Shown here: one piece after another, positions 8,343 through 17,439 of the stretch | Layout: every line of letters begins with the position of its first letter | Numbering within the stretch: the first letter of the stretch is position 1 | From: Acidilobaceae archaeon | GTDB lineage: Archaea > Thermoproteota > Thermoprotei_A > Sulfolobales > Acidilobaceae | Assembly: GCA_027014125.1 (NCBI GenBank) | Contig: JALWEI010000017.1 | Coordinates: 1-38,929 of the forward strand | Direction: 5' to 3' | Length of the DNA stretch: 38,929 bases | Translations under genes and position numbers: made by a program | Notes under the pieces: model-generated | Seen by the model: only the letters and a program-made list of their open reading frames with translations | What the model was told of the DNA's origin: nothing | The model's database searches: none

Positions 8343-8630
8343 TCACCTCGCCGCCTCTACCAGTTCTATCTTCTTGAGCCTTATACCTAGTATGTGCCTC
8401 TTATACCCGCAGGTCCTGCACTGTATCTTCAGCACCACCTTCTTGGTCACCTTGGCGTACCTCTTCTGCTCCGGCCTCCTCTTGCTACCGTAACCCTCCT
8501 GCTTCCTCTCATACCTCCTCTGGCCCTCCGACATGCTCCTCCTCTGCCCGTGCTTATACACCTGCACGCTGTGCAGCGTGTGGGTGTTGCACCTGGGGCA
8601 GTACGTCCTGATCGCCTTTGGGAACTTCAA
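8343..8630 (-). CDS. rpl44e: Ribosomal protein eL44 (L44e)
   Basis: A 95-residue large-subunit protein with YCPRCNTHTLH near the N-terminus and CRTCGYKRH near residue 76, the four cysteines of the eL44 zinc site, plus the basic GQRRYERKQ segment. The start is TTG. Just upstream a 10-bp unit GGGGGTTGAA occurs twice in tandem, so the first copy gives the ribosome-binding G-run and a second potential TTG. It is the first gene of the eL44-eS27 operon. Confidence 0.94.
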   Translation of the reverse strand: MKFPKAIRTYCPRCNTHTLHSVQVYKHGQRRSMSEGQRRYERKQEGYGSKRRPEQKRYAKVTKKVVLKIQCRTCGYKRHILGIRLKKIELVEAAR

Positions 8631-8671
8631 CCCCCTTCAACCCCCAGTCGGGTGTATGCACTCGTAGGGAT

Positions 8672-8679
8672 CTTATAAC
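8672..8679. promoter_or_regulatory. Palindromic TATA box shared by rpl44e and tmcA
   Basis: TTATAA at 8673-8678 is self-complementary. On the minus strand it predicts a start near 8648, 18 bases before rpl44e. On the plus strand it predicts a start near 8702, just before the proposed CTG start of tmcA at 8715. No other TATA-like box lies in this 85-bp gap. Confidence 0.5.
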
Positions 8680-8714
8680 ACTTCCGCCCCAGCCATACAC
8701 CCAGGTGGAGCAGG

Positions 8715-10850
8715 CTGGAGGACGCCCATAGGGTCCTAGAGAGGGCCAGGGAGACGGGGTACAGGGCCCTCCTGGCGCTGAACGGAGACAGGATAAGGCT
8801 AGTGGAGATGGCTGCAAGCGTTGCGGGGGGAGACTGCGTACTAGTAGGGGATAAGCCAGCCCGGCGGGGATTGTGTAGGCTAGAGCTGCCGCCAGCCCGC
8901 TACCAGGAGCTGCTAGGCGGAGAATACGGCGCCGCCTTGGTGTCGATGGAGAGCATGGTCAGGCCCAGCATACTAGCGGCTGCGGGTGAAGCGGTAAGGA
9001 GCGGAGGCTTCCTAGCCATAGTAGGGGGCCCCTGGGAATCCTGGACCCCGGGCCCGCGGGAGGGCGGTAGGGGCCTCTACAAGGAGTACCTAGCCAACGC
9101 CATACCCAGGGCTAGGCTCCACGTGTGGATAGACAAGGGCACGACCAGGAGCATGGAGGCTAGGGTATCAAAGCCGCCTCCCAGAACGGGGCCGGGAGGC
9201 TACAAGCCGCGGGGAGACATGCCCAAGAAGCTACTGGCAGAGACGGCGACACTGGACCAGGCGAAGGCGCTGGATAGGATAGCAGGATTCCTCAGGGGAG
9301 GGGAGAGGAGCCTCCTCCTCCGGGGAGACAGGGGCAGGGGGAAGAGCTACGTGGTAGGCCTAGCCCTAGCCTACGCCATATGGAGGAGGCACGCTGGCAG
9401 GGTTGTAGTCGTTGGCCCCACGCCCAGGAGCGTGGCCAGCCTCATGAAGGGCCTAACCAGGGGGCTGGAGGCCCTAGGCGTCAAGGCCAGGATCGTTAGG
9501 GCCAGCAACGGCCTGGTCGTGAGGGTGAGCGGGCCCTGGTTCAGGGTAAGCTATGAAACCCCAGAATCAGCCGAGCCCTCACCCATACTAGTAGTAGACG
9601 AGGCCGCAGCGGTCGGCGTGGCCAGGGTCAGGAGGCTCTCGTGGAGGAGCGGCAAGACGATAGTATCAACCACGATACACGGCTACGAGGGCTCCGGCAG
9701 GGTCTTCGCATCACTAATCGAGGGACAACTACCAAAACCCCTAGCCACAGTAACCCTCGGGGAGCCGATAAGGTATCCGCCCGGGGACCCTCTGGAGGAG
9801 TGGATATACGAGACATTCCTACTCAAGGCAGAACCCCCAAGCCACAGCCCCCTGGACCCGGGTGGGGCTAGGTATAGAGTAGTAGACAGGCGGGAGCTGG
9901 CAAAGCCAGGCGGATACCTGGAGTGGATAATGGGAATACTAACCCAGGCCCACTACAGGAGCACGCCCGACAACCTGCTCCTCCTACTAGAGGGCGACCA
10001 CGAGGTACACGTGCTAGAGGCTGGGGGAGTGCCCGTGGCAGTAGCCGAGACAGTTAGAGAGGGGCCAAAAGCACCGAGGGAAGCTAGGATAGCATGGGAG
10101 AAGCTAATCCTCTACTCCAGCCCCCGACACACCCTAGAGACGATGAGGATCTCGAGGATAGCGGTAACACCAAGCCTCCAAGGGAGGGGCCTCGGCTCCA
10201 CACTACTCTCCAAGGTAGAAGAGGCAGCCAGGGAGCAGGGGCTCGACGCGGTCACTACAATATACTCGAGGCACGACGTGCTACGGTTCTGGCTTAAGAA
10301 CGGGTACACCGTGGTCTACATAAGCCCCAGGTACAACAAGGTTACCGGGGAGAAGAACATAGCAATGGCAAAACCCCTCACACCCCCAGGTATGGAGACG
10401 GTAAACGAGGCCTCATGCGCAATGAAGGAGAGGCTACTTGAGGTAGCCCAGAGCATATACAGGGACCTGGCAGCAGAGAAAATACTAGAAATGCTCCAAG
10501 CCTGGCACCCATGCGACTACAACGAATGCATAAGCCCCAGGCAGGCCCGAAGACTCAAACTCTACCAACAGGGAAGCCTAGACCTAGAGCAGGCAATAGA
10601 CCCTATAGTAAAGGCCCTCAGGAGGCACTACATGGAGAACAAGCCAAGAGGCGGGCTAGGAGACCTACTAGCCATAGCCAGGGTGATCCAGGGAAAACCA
10701 TGGGACGAGGCGGCGGGGATAGCGGGGCTAGGCATCGAGGAAGCAGCTAGGATACTAGACGAGGCGTTGAGGGCGATACTACCTCCTACACCACGAGACA
10801 ATGGCACTAGCAATGATACCGGGAATATCCAGGCCACTGGCCCTAGCTAG
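8715..10850 (+). CDS. tmcA: tRNA(Met) cytidine acetyltransferase
   Basis: Makes N4-acetylcytidine in RNA using acetyl-CoA and ATP (Kre33/NAT10 family). The order is an N-terminal DUF1726 part, an RNA-helicase-like module with GDRGRGKS (about residue 204) and LVVDEAAAV, then a GNAT domain with QGRGLGS (about residue 490), and a C-terminal helical part. The first conventional start in frame is GTG 8802, but that removes about 29 residues that align with the DUF1726 start (LERARETGYRALLAL). The frame is open back to a TAA at 8676 with no ATG, GTG or TTG. CTG at 8715 follows AGGTG by seven bases and is my preferred start. The 3' end overlaps the next, convergent gene by 72 bases. Confidence 0.9.
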   Translation: MEDAHRVLERARETGYRALLALNGDRIRLVEMAASVAGGDCVLVGDKPARRGLCRLELPPARYQELLGGEYGAALVSMESMVRPSILAAAGEAVRSGGFLAIVGGPWESWTPGPREGGRGLYKEYLANAIPRARLHVWIDKGTTRSMEARVSKPPPRTGPGGYKPRGDMPKKLLAETATLDQAKALDRIAGFLRGGERSLLLRGDRGRGKSYVVGLALAYAIWRRHAGRVVVVGPTPRSVASLMKGLTRGLEALGVKARIVRASNGLVVRVSGPWFRVSYETPESAEPSPILVVDEAAAVGVARVRRLSWRSGKTIVSTTIHGYEGSGRVFASLIEGQLPKPLATVTLGEPIRYPPGDPLEEWIYETFLLKAEPPSHSPLDPGGARYRVVDRRELAKPGGYLEWIMGILTQAHYRSTPDNLLLLLEGDHEVHVLEAGGVPVAVAETVREGPKAPREARIAWEKLILYSSPRHTLETMRISRIAVTPSLQGRGLGSTLLSKVEEAAREQGLDAVTTIYSRHDVLRFWLKNGYTVVYISPRYNKVTGEKNIAMAKPLTPPGMETVNEASCAMKERLLEVAQSIYRDLAAEKILEMLQAWHPCDYNECISPRQARRLKLYQQGSLDLEQAIDPIVKALRRHYMENKPRGGLGDLLAIARVIQGKPWDEAAGIAGLGIEEAARILDEALRAILPPTPRDNGTSNDTGNIQATGPS

Positions 10851-11606
10851 CCCCCTAAACTCGGGCACCCCGTTAACCTCGTTAACGACCATACCACCAC
10901 TACCAGGAAGTATATCCACACTCACCACGCCGCCCCCAACAGCATCACCAGCCCTGGCAGCGAGCTCGGCAGCCTCCCCACCGCTAAAGGGCTCCACGCC
11001 AGCGCCACGGGCAACATTAGACCTCCACTCGCCCCGAGGCGCCCTCCTCACCATACACGCAGGCACCTCTCCAAAGACGTAGAGGCACCTAACATCAACC
11101 CCCACAGGCTCCACAACCTCCTGGACAATATGCACCTGGAGCTGCGGACTAGGGATCATGTCCCTATGCTCCACTATATCCCTGTGCGCACCCGGATCCC
11201 GGACCAGCGACACCAGGCGCCCCCAGCTACCTATCGGAGGCTTATCGACCAGGGGATACCCAATAGCCTCCCCCGCGGCCAGTGCAGCCTCGCCGGTTAG
11301 AGCGATCATGCTCCTAGGGACCGGTATACCCCTCCCAGATAGGAGTAGGAGTGTCTCCACCTTGTCCCCGGCGGCCCTTATAACCTCGGGCCTATTAACA
11401 GTGGTGGAGCCCGTGGAGGAGTAGTAGAGAGACGTGTAGTATGCCCTATACATGGAGACGGGCCTGACAAGCACGCACCCAGGGCTACCCGAGAGGGGCT
11501 GGCGGGCCACGTTTAGCATTGAAACCCGGGCCCCGGCCTCCCTGAGGCCCCGGGCCAGCTCCTTCTCCTCCCACCTAGGATGATCGTAGGCTAGGAGTAC
11601 CTCCAA
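10779..11606 (-). CDS. lysX: ATP-grasp ligase, LysX/ArgX/RimK type
   Basis: A 275-residue ATP-grasp enzyme. I see VDKPPIGSWGRLV (nucleotide-binding loop, about residue 125), a VDVRCLYVFG strand, and metal/substrate loop VNEVNGVPEFRG near residue 245, which resembles LysX/ArgX. These ligate alpha-aminoadipate or glutamate to the C-terminal glutamate of the carrier LysW in lysine or arginine synthesis. Support comes from a lysW gene at 16806. The gene starts with TTG inside the end of carB (16-bp overlap), so carA-carB-lysX/argX is one operon; carbamoyl phosphate supply favours the arginine (ArgX) role. The substrate is not decidable from sequence alone. Confidence 0.82.
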   Translation of the reverse strand: MEVLLAYDHPRWEEKELARGLREAGARVSMLNVARQPLSGSPGCVLVRPVSMYRAYYTSLYYSSTGSTTVNRPEVIRAAGDKVETLLLLSGRGIPVPRSMIALTGEAALAAGEAIGYPLVDKPPIGSWGRLVSLVRDPGAHRDIVEHRDMIPSPQLQVHIVQEVVEPVGVDVRCLYVFGEVPACMVRRAPRGEWRSNVARGAGVEPFSGGEAAELAARAGDAVGGGVVSVDILPGSGGMVVNEVNGVPEFRGLARASGLDIPGIIASAIVSWCRR

Positions 11607-14600
11607 GCCTCCTCAACCCTCCCACTGTACTCGTCCAGCGTCGCGACACTCATAGAGGCGATGTCAACCCTCGAGAGCGCCTCAGCAAGCATACGGGCGA
11701 GCCTATGGTTCAACACCAGGCTTGCCCCAAGATCGGCGGCCGCCCTCCTAACACTATAATCAGCATCAGGCGCATAGCCAGTGGTTGCAACTAGGCCTAT
11801 TACACCCCTCCTTATAAGCTCCACCGCCTCCCCCCTACTCAGCGTGGCGCCCCAGGATCCCATGCCCTCTAGGGTATACACGTTATACCCGGCCCCAGCC
11901 AGGAGCCTGGCGGCAACAGCAAGGTCCTCCATGCCCTCGCCCGTGGGGGTGTACACCAGCACTCCGCCGCCCTCCGGAAGCCTGTTGCCATGCACGCTAA
12001 GCCAGCTCTTGAGCAGGGCCTCCCACAGGCTCCAGCCTAGGGCGGCAACCTCGCCAGTGCTCCTCATCTCCGGCCCGAGGCCTGGGTATGCACCCTTGAT
12101 CCTGGGCCACGAGAACTGGGGGCTCTTCACCCCCCAAGCCCTGGGCCTGAGGAGGATAGACTCGCCAAGACCCCTGATCCTACCAGCGAGCGACGCCTCG
12201 GCTGCCGCCTTCATCAGGTTGTACCCTGTGACCTTGCTGGTGAAGGGCATAGACCTGCTGGCCCTCAGGTTTACCTCTATAAGGTAAACCCTGCCCTGGG
12301 ATGCGACTAGCTGTATGTTGAAGGGGCCCCTTACACCTAGCTCGCTGTTAACTGCATCGGCAACCCTAGCTGCTGCCCTAACCTCGGCCTCGCCGAGGCT
12401 ATAGTGGGGTAGCACCATGGTGGAGTCCCCGCTGTGGACTCCAGGAGGCTCTACATGCTCTATCAGGGCCCCGACCCACCTCGATCCGTCCCCGGCAGCA
12501 TCGAGGTCGACCTCCACCCCGTCGATAAGCTTGGAGACCACCACGCTAGCCCTACTGCTCCTAGCGGCCGCCTCGTAGGCGCTCCTAAGCTCCTCGGGGC
12601 TCCTCGCGATCCTGATACTCGTCCCGCTGAGCACGTAGCTCGGCCTAACTATGACTGGGTACCCTACGGACTCGGCGAAGTTGAGGGCCTCCCCTAGGCT
12701 GGTGGCCTCCACCCATGGCGGCTGCTCCACCCCAGCGTCCTCCAGGAGCTCGTGGATCCTTGCCCTATCCTCGGCGACATCCACACTCCTCCCCGGGGTT
12801 CCTATCAGGGCTATGCCCTCCCTCTCCAGCTGGCCAGCTATGTTGTTGGAGAGCTGCCCCCCGAGGAAGGCTACGACTCCTAGAGGCCTCGTTATCCTAA
12901 CCGCCTCCTTCACCATCTCCACGCTGATCTCGTCGAAGAGAAGGTTCCCGCTCACATCCCAGTCGGTCGAGACGGTCTCAGGATTATAGTTCAGTATTAT
13001 CGGAGTGTACCCTAGCCTCCTCGCCTCGTCGCTATAGGAAACCACGCCCCAGTCGAACTCGACGGAGACGCCAATCCTGAAGACCCCCGCACCTAGGACT
13101 AGGATCCTCCTCTCCCCGATATCCCACTCGTCGTCCTCGAAGGCCGAGTAGGTGAGGTACCTGTAGTTGCTAACAGCATCCCACTCTCCTGCTAGCGTGT
13201 CTATCAGCTTAGACCTAGCAACTACACCGGCAGACTGTCTAGCCTCCTCCACCTCCCCGCGGCTTGCTCCTGTTAGAAGTGCGATCTGCTCGTCGCTGAA
13301 CCCAAGCCTCTTGGCCTCTGCTAGAAGGTCCTCGCGGAGGCCATGCCTCCTTAGGGCTTCAGCGACCTCAACGATCCTCTTTATCTGTAGTAGGAAGAAC
13401 CTGTCAACACCTGTGGTTCTGTATAGCTCCTCGATGCTTGCCCCCAGCCTTAGCGCCTTCGCCACGTGGAGGGGCCAGTAGGGCCTCCTCTCCTTCAACC
13501 TCTCCATTACAGCCTCCAGCGGCTCATCCTCAAGGTAGTACTTGCCCGTCAGGCCCTCCTCCCCTATGGAGATCATCCTCACCGACTTCTGTAACGCCTC
13601 TGCGAGGCTCCTGCCTATGGCCATCGCCTCCCCTATACTCTTCATCTCCGAGTCCAGGGACTGTATGGCGCCCTCGAACTTGTCCAGGTCCCACCTGGGG
13701 GCCTTCACCACTACATAGTCGAGGCTGGGCTCGAAGCAGGCGCAGGTCCTGCCTGTTATGCTGTTGATGACCTCGTCCAGCTTGTAGCCGAGGGCTAGCT
13801 TAGTTGCTATATAAGCTAGGGGATACCCCGTAGCCTTGCTGGCCAGGGCGCTGCTCCTACTCATCCTAGGGTTAACCTCGATCACGTAGTACTCGCCCCT
13901 AACCTCGGGGTTCTGGGCGAGCTGTACGTTACCCTCCCCGACCATCCATATTGCACTGGCGACGTTGAAGGAGGCTCTCCTGAGTAGCTGGTACTCGTAG
14001 TCGCTCAGCGTCTGGCATGGCGCCACCACGAAGGAGTCCCCAGTGTGGACTCCCATAGGGTCTAGGTTCTCCAGGCATGCGACCGCGGCCATGTTGCCCC
14101 CGGAGTCCCTGACTACCTCGTATTCTACCTCCTTCCAGTGGTAGAGGTACTTCTCAACCAGCACCTCCCTGGTCTCGCTCTGGGCCAGAGCCCTTGCTAT
14201 CCACCTCTCTAGCTCCCCCCTGCTCCACGCTATGAAGCTACCCCCACCGCCCAGGTTGAAGCTTACCCTAGCTATCACCGGGTACCCTATACCCTCGGCA
14301 GCCTCCAGAGCCTCGTCGACGCTATTGACTGGCATGCTGGGCGGTATCGGAACCCCGGCCTCCCTCATGGCCTCCCTGAAGAGCCTCCTCGAGAGGGCCC
14401 TCTTTACACCCTCTATAGGCGTGCCTAGGACCTTAACCCCATACCTGCCCAGGACGCCGGAGTCGTGGAGCCTCACCCCAAGGCTAAGAGCAGTCTGGCC
14501 GCCGAAGCCTATCATAACGGCGTCTGGCCTCTCCCTCTCGATAACCCTCTCAACGTACCAGGCCCTTAGGGGGCCCAGGTAGACCCTATCTGCTATCCTG

Positions 14601-14764
14601 CTGCTAGTCTGTATCGTTGCAACATTCGGGTTCACTAGTATAGTCTCGATGCCCTCCTCCCTAAGCGCCTTCAGGGCCTGGCTGCCACTATAATCGAACT
14701 CCGCGGCCTCGGCTATCTTAATGGCCCCGCTACCCAGGACGAGAACCTTGCCAGGAGCCTCCAT
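11591..14764 (-). CDS. carB: Carbamoyl-phosphate synthase large subunit
   Basis: Makes carbamoyl phosphate from bicarbonate, ammonia and two ATP, for arginine and pyrimidine synthesis. The 1057-residue length is normal. Two ATP-grasp halves are visible, each opening with a VLGxG motif (VLVLGSGAIKIAEAAEFDYSG; ILVLGAGVFRIGVSVEFDW). Each half also has an ENxDPMGVHTGDS-type or EPPGVHSGDS segment and an IEVNxRxSRSS-type metal loop. The C-terminal part is the MGS-like regulatory domain. The start ATG is two bases after the carA stop, and the end overlaps the ATP-grasp gene. Confidence 0.97.
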   Translation of the reverse strand: MEAPGKVLVLGSGAIKIAEAAEFDYSGSQALKALREEGIETILVNPNVATIQTSSRIADRVYLGPLRAWYVERVIERERPDAVMIGFGGQTALSLGVRLHDSGVLGRYGVKVLGTPIEGVKRALSRRLFREAMREAGVPIPPSMPVNSVDEALEAAEGIGYPVIARVSFNLGGGGSFIAWSRGELERWIARALAQSETREVLVEKYLYHWKEVEYEVVRDSGGNMAAVACLENLDPMGVHTGDSFVVAPCQTLSDYEYQLLRRASFNVASAIWMVGEGNVQLAQNPEVRGEYYVIEVNPRMSRSSALASKATGYPLAYIATKLALGYKLDEVINSITGRTCACFEPSLDYVVVKAPRWDLDKFEGAIQSLDSEMKSIGEAMAIGRSLAEALQKSVRMISIGEEGLTGKYYLEDEPLEAVMERLKERRPYWPLHVAKALRLGASIEELYRTTGVDRFFLLQIKRIVEVAEALRRHGLREDLLAEAKRLGFSDEQIALLTGASRGEVEEARQSAGVVARSKLIDTLAGEWDAVSNYRYLTYSAFEDDEWDIGERRILVLGAGVFRIGVSVEFDWGVVSYSDEARRLGYTPIILNYNPETVSTDWDVSGNLLFDEISVEMVKEAVRITRPLGVVAFLGGQLSNNIAGQLEREGIALIGTPGRSVDVAEDRARIHELLEDAGVEQPPWVEATSLGEALNFAESVGYPVIVRPSYVLSGTSIRIARSPEELRSAYEAAARSSRASVVVSKLIDGVEVDLDAAGDGSRWVGALIEHVEPPGVHSGDSTMVLPHYSLGEAEVRAAARVADAVNSELGVRGPFNIQLVASQGRVYLIEVNLRASRSMPFTSKVTGYNLMKAAAEASLAGRIRGLGESILLRPRAWGVKSPQFSWPRIKGAYPGLGPEMRSTGEVAALGWSLWEALLKSWLSVHGNRLPEGGGVLVYTPTGEGMEDLAVAARLLAGAGYNVYTLEGMGSWGATLSRGEAVELIRRGVIGLVATTGYAPDADYSVRRAAADLGASLVLNHRLARMLAEALSRVDIASMSVATLDEYSGRVEEAWRYS

Positions 14765-14766
14765 GT

Positions 14767-15936
14767 CTAGACCCCCTCAACCATCGAGGCGAACCTGTGG
14801 AATATCCAGGAGGAGTCCCAGGGCCCCGGACCGGCTTCTGGGTGGAACTGGGTGGCCATGACGGGGGCGCCCCTCATCTTGACCCCCTCCAGAGTGTTGT
14901 CATCAGGGTTCAGCATCCAGGGCTTCAGGTCGGCCTCCTCTAGGCTATCCTGGTCCACGGCGTAGCCGTGGTTATGAGTGGTTATGTAGCACCTACCCGT
15001 CTCGAGGTCCTTAACCGGCTTGTTGACGCCCCTATGCCCGAACTTCATCTTATAAACCCTAGCGCCGAGGCCTAGGGCTAGTAGCTGCATGCCGAGGCAT
15101 ATCCCAAGAACGGGCTTCCCACTGGTGGCCACCTCAGCGGCTATCCTGGATTGTCTGGCTAGGAGCCTGGGGTTACCGGGGCCACTACCGAGCACGACGC
15201 CGTCGAAGCCGTCGAGTAGCTCGTCGGCGCTACTGTTGCAGGGCATCCTGACAACCTCCAGCCCCGCCCTCAGGAGGCTCCTCACAATCCCATGCTTCAC
15301 CCCACAGTCGAGGAGCGAGACCCTGCCCCTAGCCGTTCCCCCAGGCTTGTAGGCCAGAGGGGCCTTGGGGCTTGCTATTGCAGTATAGTCTATATCATCA
15401 TACCTGGGGCTACTCCTGAGCCTCCTCCACAGCTCCTCCCACCCCGGCGGCTCCCTGGAGACGCTTACCACCGCCTGCATGACCCCCCTGGTCCTAACCT
15501 TCTTCACGAGCCACCTAGTATCGAGCCTATACGCCCCAGGGACACCGCTGGACTCGAGCCACTCCCCCAGGCTCTGCACCGCCTCGGGGTGACTGTACTC
15601 GGGGTACTCGGAGACTAGAAGGCCCCAGACCTTGACGCTCTCCGACTCCATGTTTAGGGAGAGCCCGTTCTCGACCCTAACCCTGGGCACCCCATAGTTC
15701 CCCACCATTGGATGGGTTATGACTAGGATCTGGCCCATGTAGCTCGGGTCGGTGAGGCTCTCCGGGTACCCCGTCATGGCGGTGGTGAACACAAGCTCCC
15801 CCGTAACCGTAGCCTCGGCGCCGAAGCCGCAGGCCTCCACAGCAGTGCCGTCCTCTAGGAGGATCCTGGCCTTGGAGGTGCAGGCTAGCAGGGGGAGGCT
15901 CACTGGCTCCACGCCGAGCTCCACAGTGTTACTCAT
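14767..15936 (-). CDS. carA: Carbamoyl-phosphate synthase small (glutaminase) subunit
   Basis: Hydrolyses glutamine and feeds ammonia to CarB. The N-terminal CarA domain has LEDGTAVEACGFG and TAMTGYPESLTDPSY. The class I glutaminase domain has the nucleophile in LGICLGMQLLALG (about C280) and the catalytic His-Glu in TQFHPEAGPGP near the C-terminus. The annotated ATG adds about 19 residues before CTSKARILLEDG; a later start is possible. A TTTAAT box at about 15973-15979 lies at the right distance for a transcript beginning near 15949. Confidence 0.96.
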   Translation of the reverse strand: MSNTVELGVEPVSLPLLACTSKARILLEDGTAVEACGFGAEATVTGELVFTTAMTGYPESLTDPSYMGQILVITHPMVGNYGVPRVRVENGLSLNMESESVKVWGLLVSEYPEYSHPEAVQSLGEWLESSGVPGAYRLDTRWLVKKVRTRGVMQAVVSVSREPPGWEELWRRLRSSPRYDDIDYTAIASPKAPLAYKPGGTARGRVSLLDCGVKHGIVRSLLRAGLEVVRMPCNSSADELLDGFDGVVLGSGPGNPRLLARQSRIAAEVATSGKPVLGICLGMQLLALGLGARVYKMKFGHRGVNKPVKDLETGRCYITTHNHGYAVDQDSLEEADLKPWMLNPDDNTLEGVKMRGAPVMATQFHPEAGPGPWDSSWIFHRFASMVEGV

Positions 15937-16045
15937 CTGTAACCCAGCGTCACTGGTCGAGGAGGACTCGGCTATTAAATGAATGCGTGACCCACGTAAC
16001 TTATTAGCTTGAGGCTGCTACTACCAGGAGTGGTATAGTTAGGCC
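15937..16045. promoter_or_regulatory. Divergent promoter region, carA operon / ACT regulator
   Basis: The region holds a minus-strand TTTAAT box near 15975 for carA and a plus-strand CTTATTAGC near 16000-16008 that fits the ACT-domain gene. The two boxes lie about 25 bp apart, so one regulator bound between them could control both. I see no clear palindrome. Confidence 0.4.
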
Positions 16046-16750
16046 TTGTACAAGGGCAAGGGCATCTCGGAGGCGGTTAGGAAGATAATAGACTCTGACC
16101 CCTGCATGCAGGAGGCACTGGCAGCCAGGGTTATAAGCTACAGCGAGCTGGCCAGGAGGATCCACCCGATGGTGGAGAGGCTAATAGGAGACCAGGTCTC
16201 CGTCAACTCGATAAAGATAGCGCTGACCCGGTACACGCCGCCGCAGAGCAGGGGCAGGGCGCCCAGGAGGAGGGTGCTGGACCTCCTGGCTAGGTCCTCG
16301 CTAGAGCTTAGGAGCAGCGTGGCGGTGGTAACAGCATACAGGGACAAGTTCAGGCAGGTTCTAAAGGCGCTCCTAGAGATAGAGTCGAAGGCTAGGCTGC
16401 TCCTGGTGCTCCAGAGCATAAACACGTTCACCCTCATCATAGACGAGGAGCACCTAGACACGATAGTAGAGATGCTGGGTGACAGCGTGGTGGAGACCTA
16501 CAGGGGCCAGGCGGCAGTTATAATAGTCAGCCCAGAGGACCTGGTGAGGGTCCCAGGCTTTGTCGCACACGTGACCAGCCTGATAGCGTCGGAGGGGATA
16601 AACATAACACAGATCGAGTCCAGCTACACCGATACAATACTAGTACTAGATAAGGACGATGCCATGAGGGCGTTCGACATACTCAACAAGGCGATAGAGA
16701 TAGCCAAGCAGCAGCTCGGCATAACAAGCCAGCCAACAGGGCAGGGATAG
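16046..16750 (+). CDS. ACT-domain regulatory protein with N-terminal helical/HTH-like region
   Basis: A 234-residue protein. The N-terminal 75 residues are helical and HTH-like (YSELARRIHPMVERL); this is followed by a basic linker (SRGRAPRRR), a strand-rich middle, and a C-terminal ACT-like domain (residues about 165-225, VPGFVAHVTSLIASEGINITQIES). ACT domains bind amino acids. This layout matches archaeal predicted regulators of amino-acid metabolism. It is divergent from carA-carB-lysX and precedes lysW, so sensing of arginine or lysine is a reasonable guess. The start is TTG. Confidence 0.75.
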   Translation: MYKGKGISEAVRKIIDSDPCMQEALAARVISYSELARRIHPMVERLIGDQVSVNSIKIALTRYTPPQSRGRAPRRRVLDLLARSSLELRSSVAVVTAYRDKFRQVLKALLEIESKARLLLVLQSINTFTLIIDEEHLDTIVEMLGDSVVETYRGQAAVIIVSPEDLVRVPGFVAHVTSLIASEGINITQIESSYTDTILVLDKDDAMRAFDILNKAIEIAKQQLGITSQPTGQG

Positions 16751-16805
16751 ACCCAGTGTAACAGTATAGATAACTAGTGTAACGCTCCTAGCACCCCCTC
16801 CAGGG

Positions 16806-17003
16806 GTGAACACTGGAATGATGAAGGCCTCAAAGCTAAAGCTAAAATGCCCGGTCTGCGGCCTCCCCGTAGAGCTGCCCGGAGACGTTATGGACGGGGA
16901 GCTGGTAGAGCACGACTGTGGAGCAACGCTAGAGGTAAAGGTCAAGGATGGAGAGGTAGAGCTAGTAGAGTTCGAGGGCTCAATGGAGGACTGGGGAGAG
17001 TAG
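16806..17003 (+). CDS. lysW: Amino-group carrier protein LysW
   Basis: A small acidic carrier ending in EDWGE, the diagnostic LysW C-terminus whose last glutamate is ligated to alpha-aminoadipate or glutamate by LysX/ArgX. The N-terminal zinc pair CPVCG is present. The second pair, usually C-x2-C, reads EHDCG, so one cysteine is replaced, with the neighbouring His a possible ligand. Start choice is open: GTG at 16806, or ATG at 16818 or 16821, which would leave 60 or 61 residues. The other biosynthetic enzymes are outside the window, apart from the possible aminotransferase at 3083. Confidence 0.9.
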   Translation: MNTGMMKASKLKLKCPVCGLPVELPGDVMDGELVEHDCGATLEVKVKDGEVELVEFEGSMEDWGE

Positions 17004-17059
17004 CAAGTACCCCACTATAAAACCCCAGTCCGCCTCAACACCACCCAGGGTGTCTAGGG

Positions 17060-17428
17060 GTGGCAATGGTACGTTTCTCCAGGCTAAAGGTCATACCAGA
17101 GGGAGGAGCCCGAGTTAAGGTTATAGATGGAGTCCCAATCATGGTGGCAAGATACAATGGCGAGCTAAGAGCATACATAGCAGTATGCCCACACAAAGGC
17201 TACGTCATGTGCGAGAGGAGTATTAACGGGGGGAAGCTGGTCTGCCCAGGACACGGCGAGGTATTCGACTTCTCCACGGGAGAGCCAAGCAGGGGAAAAG
17301 CCAAGGAGCCACTACCCAGGCTTCACCTAGAGGTGAGGGAGGAGGAAAGGGGAAGCGAGGTCTGGGTGGAGCTACCAGGAGACGAGCACAGGGAGTGGAT
17401 AAGAAGGGTATCAAAGCCAATACACTAG
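17060..17428 (+). CDS. Rieske [2Fe-2S] domain protein
   Basis: A 122-residue soluble protein with the two Rieske ligand motifs CPHKG (about residue 43) and CPGHGEVFD (about residue 60), the C-x-H and C-x2-H pairs that bind the cluster. There is no transmembrane anchor or catalytic domain, so it is a Rieske-type ferredoxin acting as an electron carrier. It starts at GTG 17060 or ATG 17066. A CTATAAAAC box near 17014 fits. The next gene starts 11 bases after its stop, so the two may work together. Confidence 0.88.
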   Translation: MAMVRFSRLKVIPEGGARVKVIDGVPIMVARYNGELRAYIAVCPHKGYVMCERSINGGKLVCPGHGEVFDFSTGEPSRGKAKEPLPRLHLEVREEERGSEVWVELPGDEHREWIRRVSKPIH

Positions 17429-17439
17429 GAGGACCACAA

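Noticed and set aside
12434-13767. Several plus-strand ORFs inside carB
   Set aside because: All are Ser/Pro/Arg-rich shadows typical of GC-rich antisense frames; carB is continuous on the minus strand.
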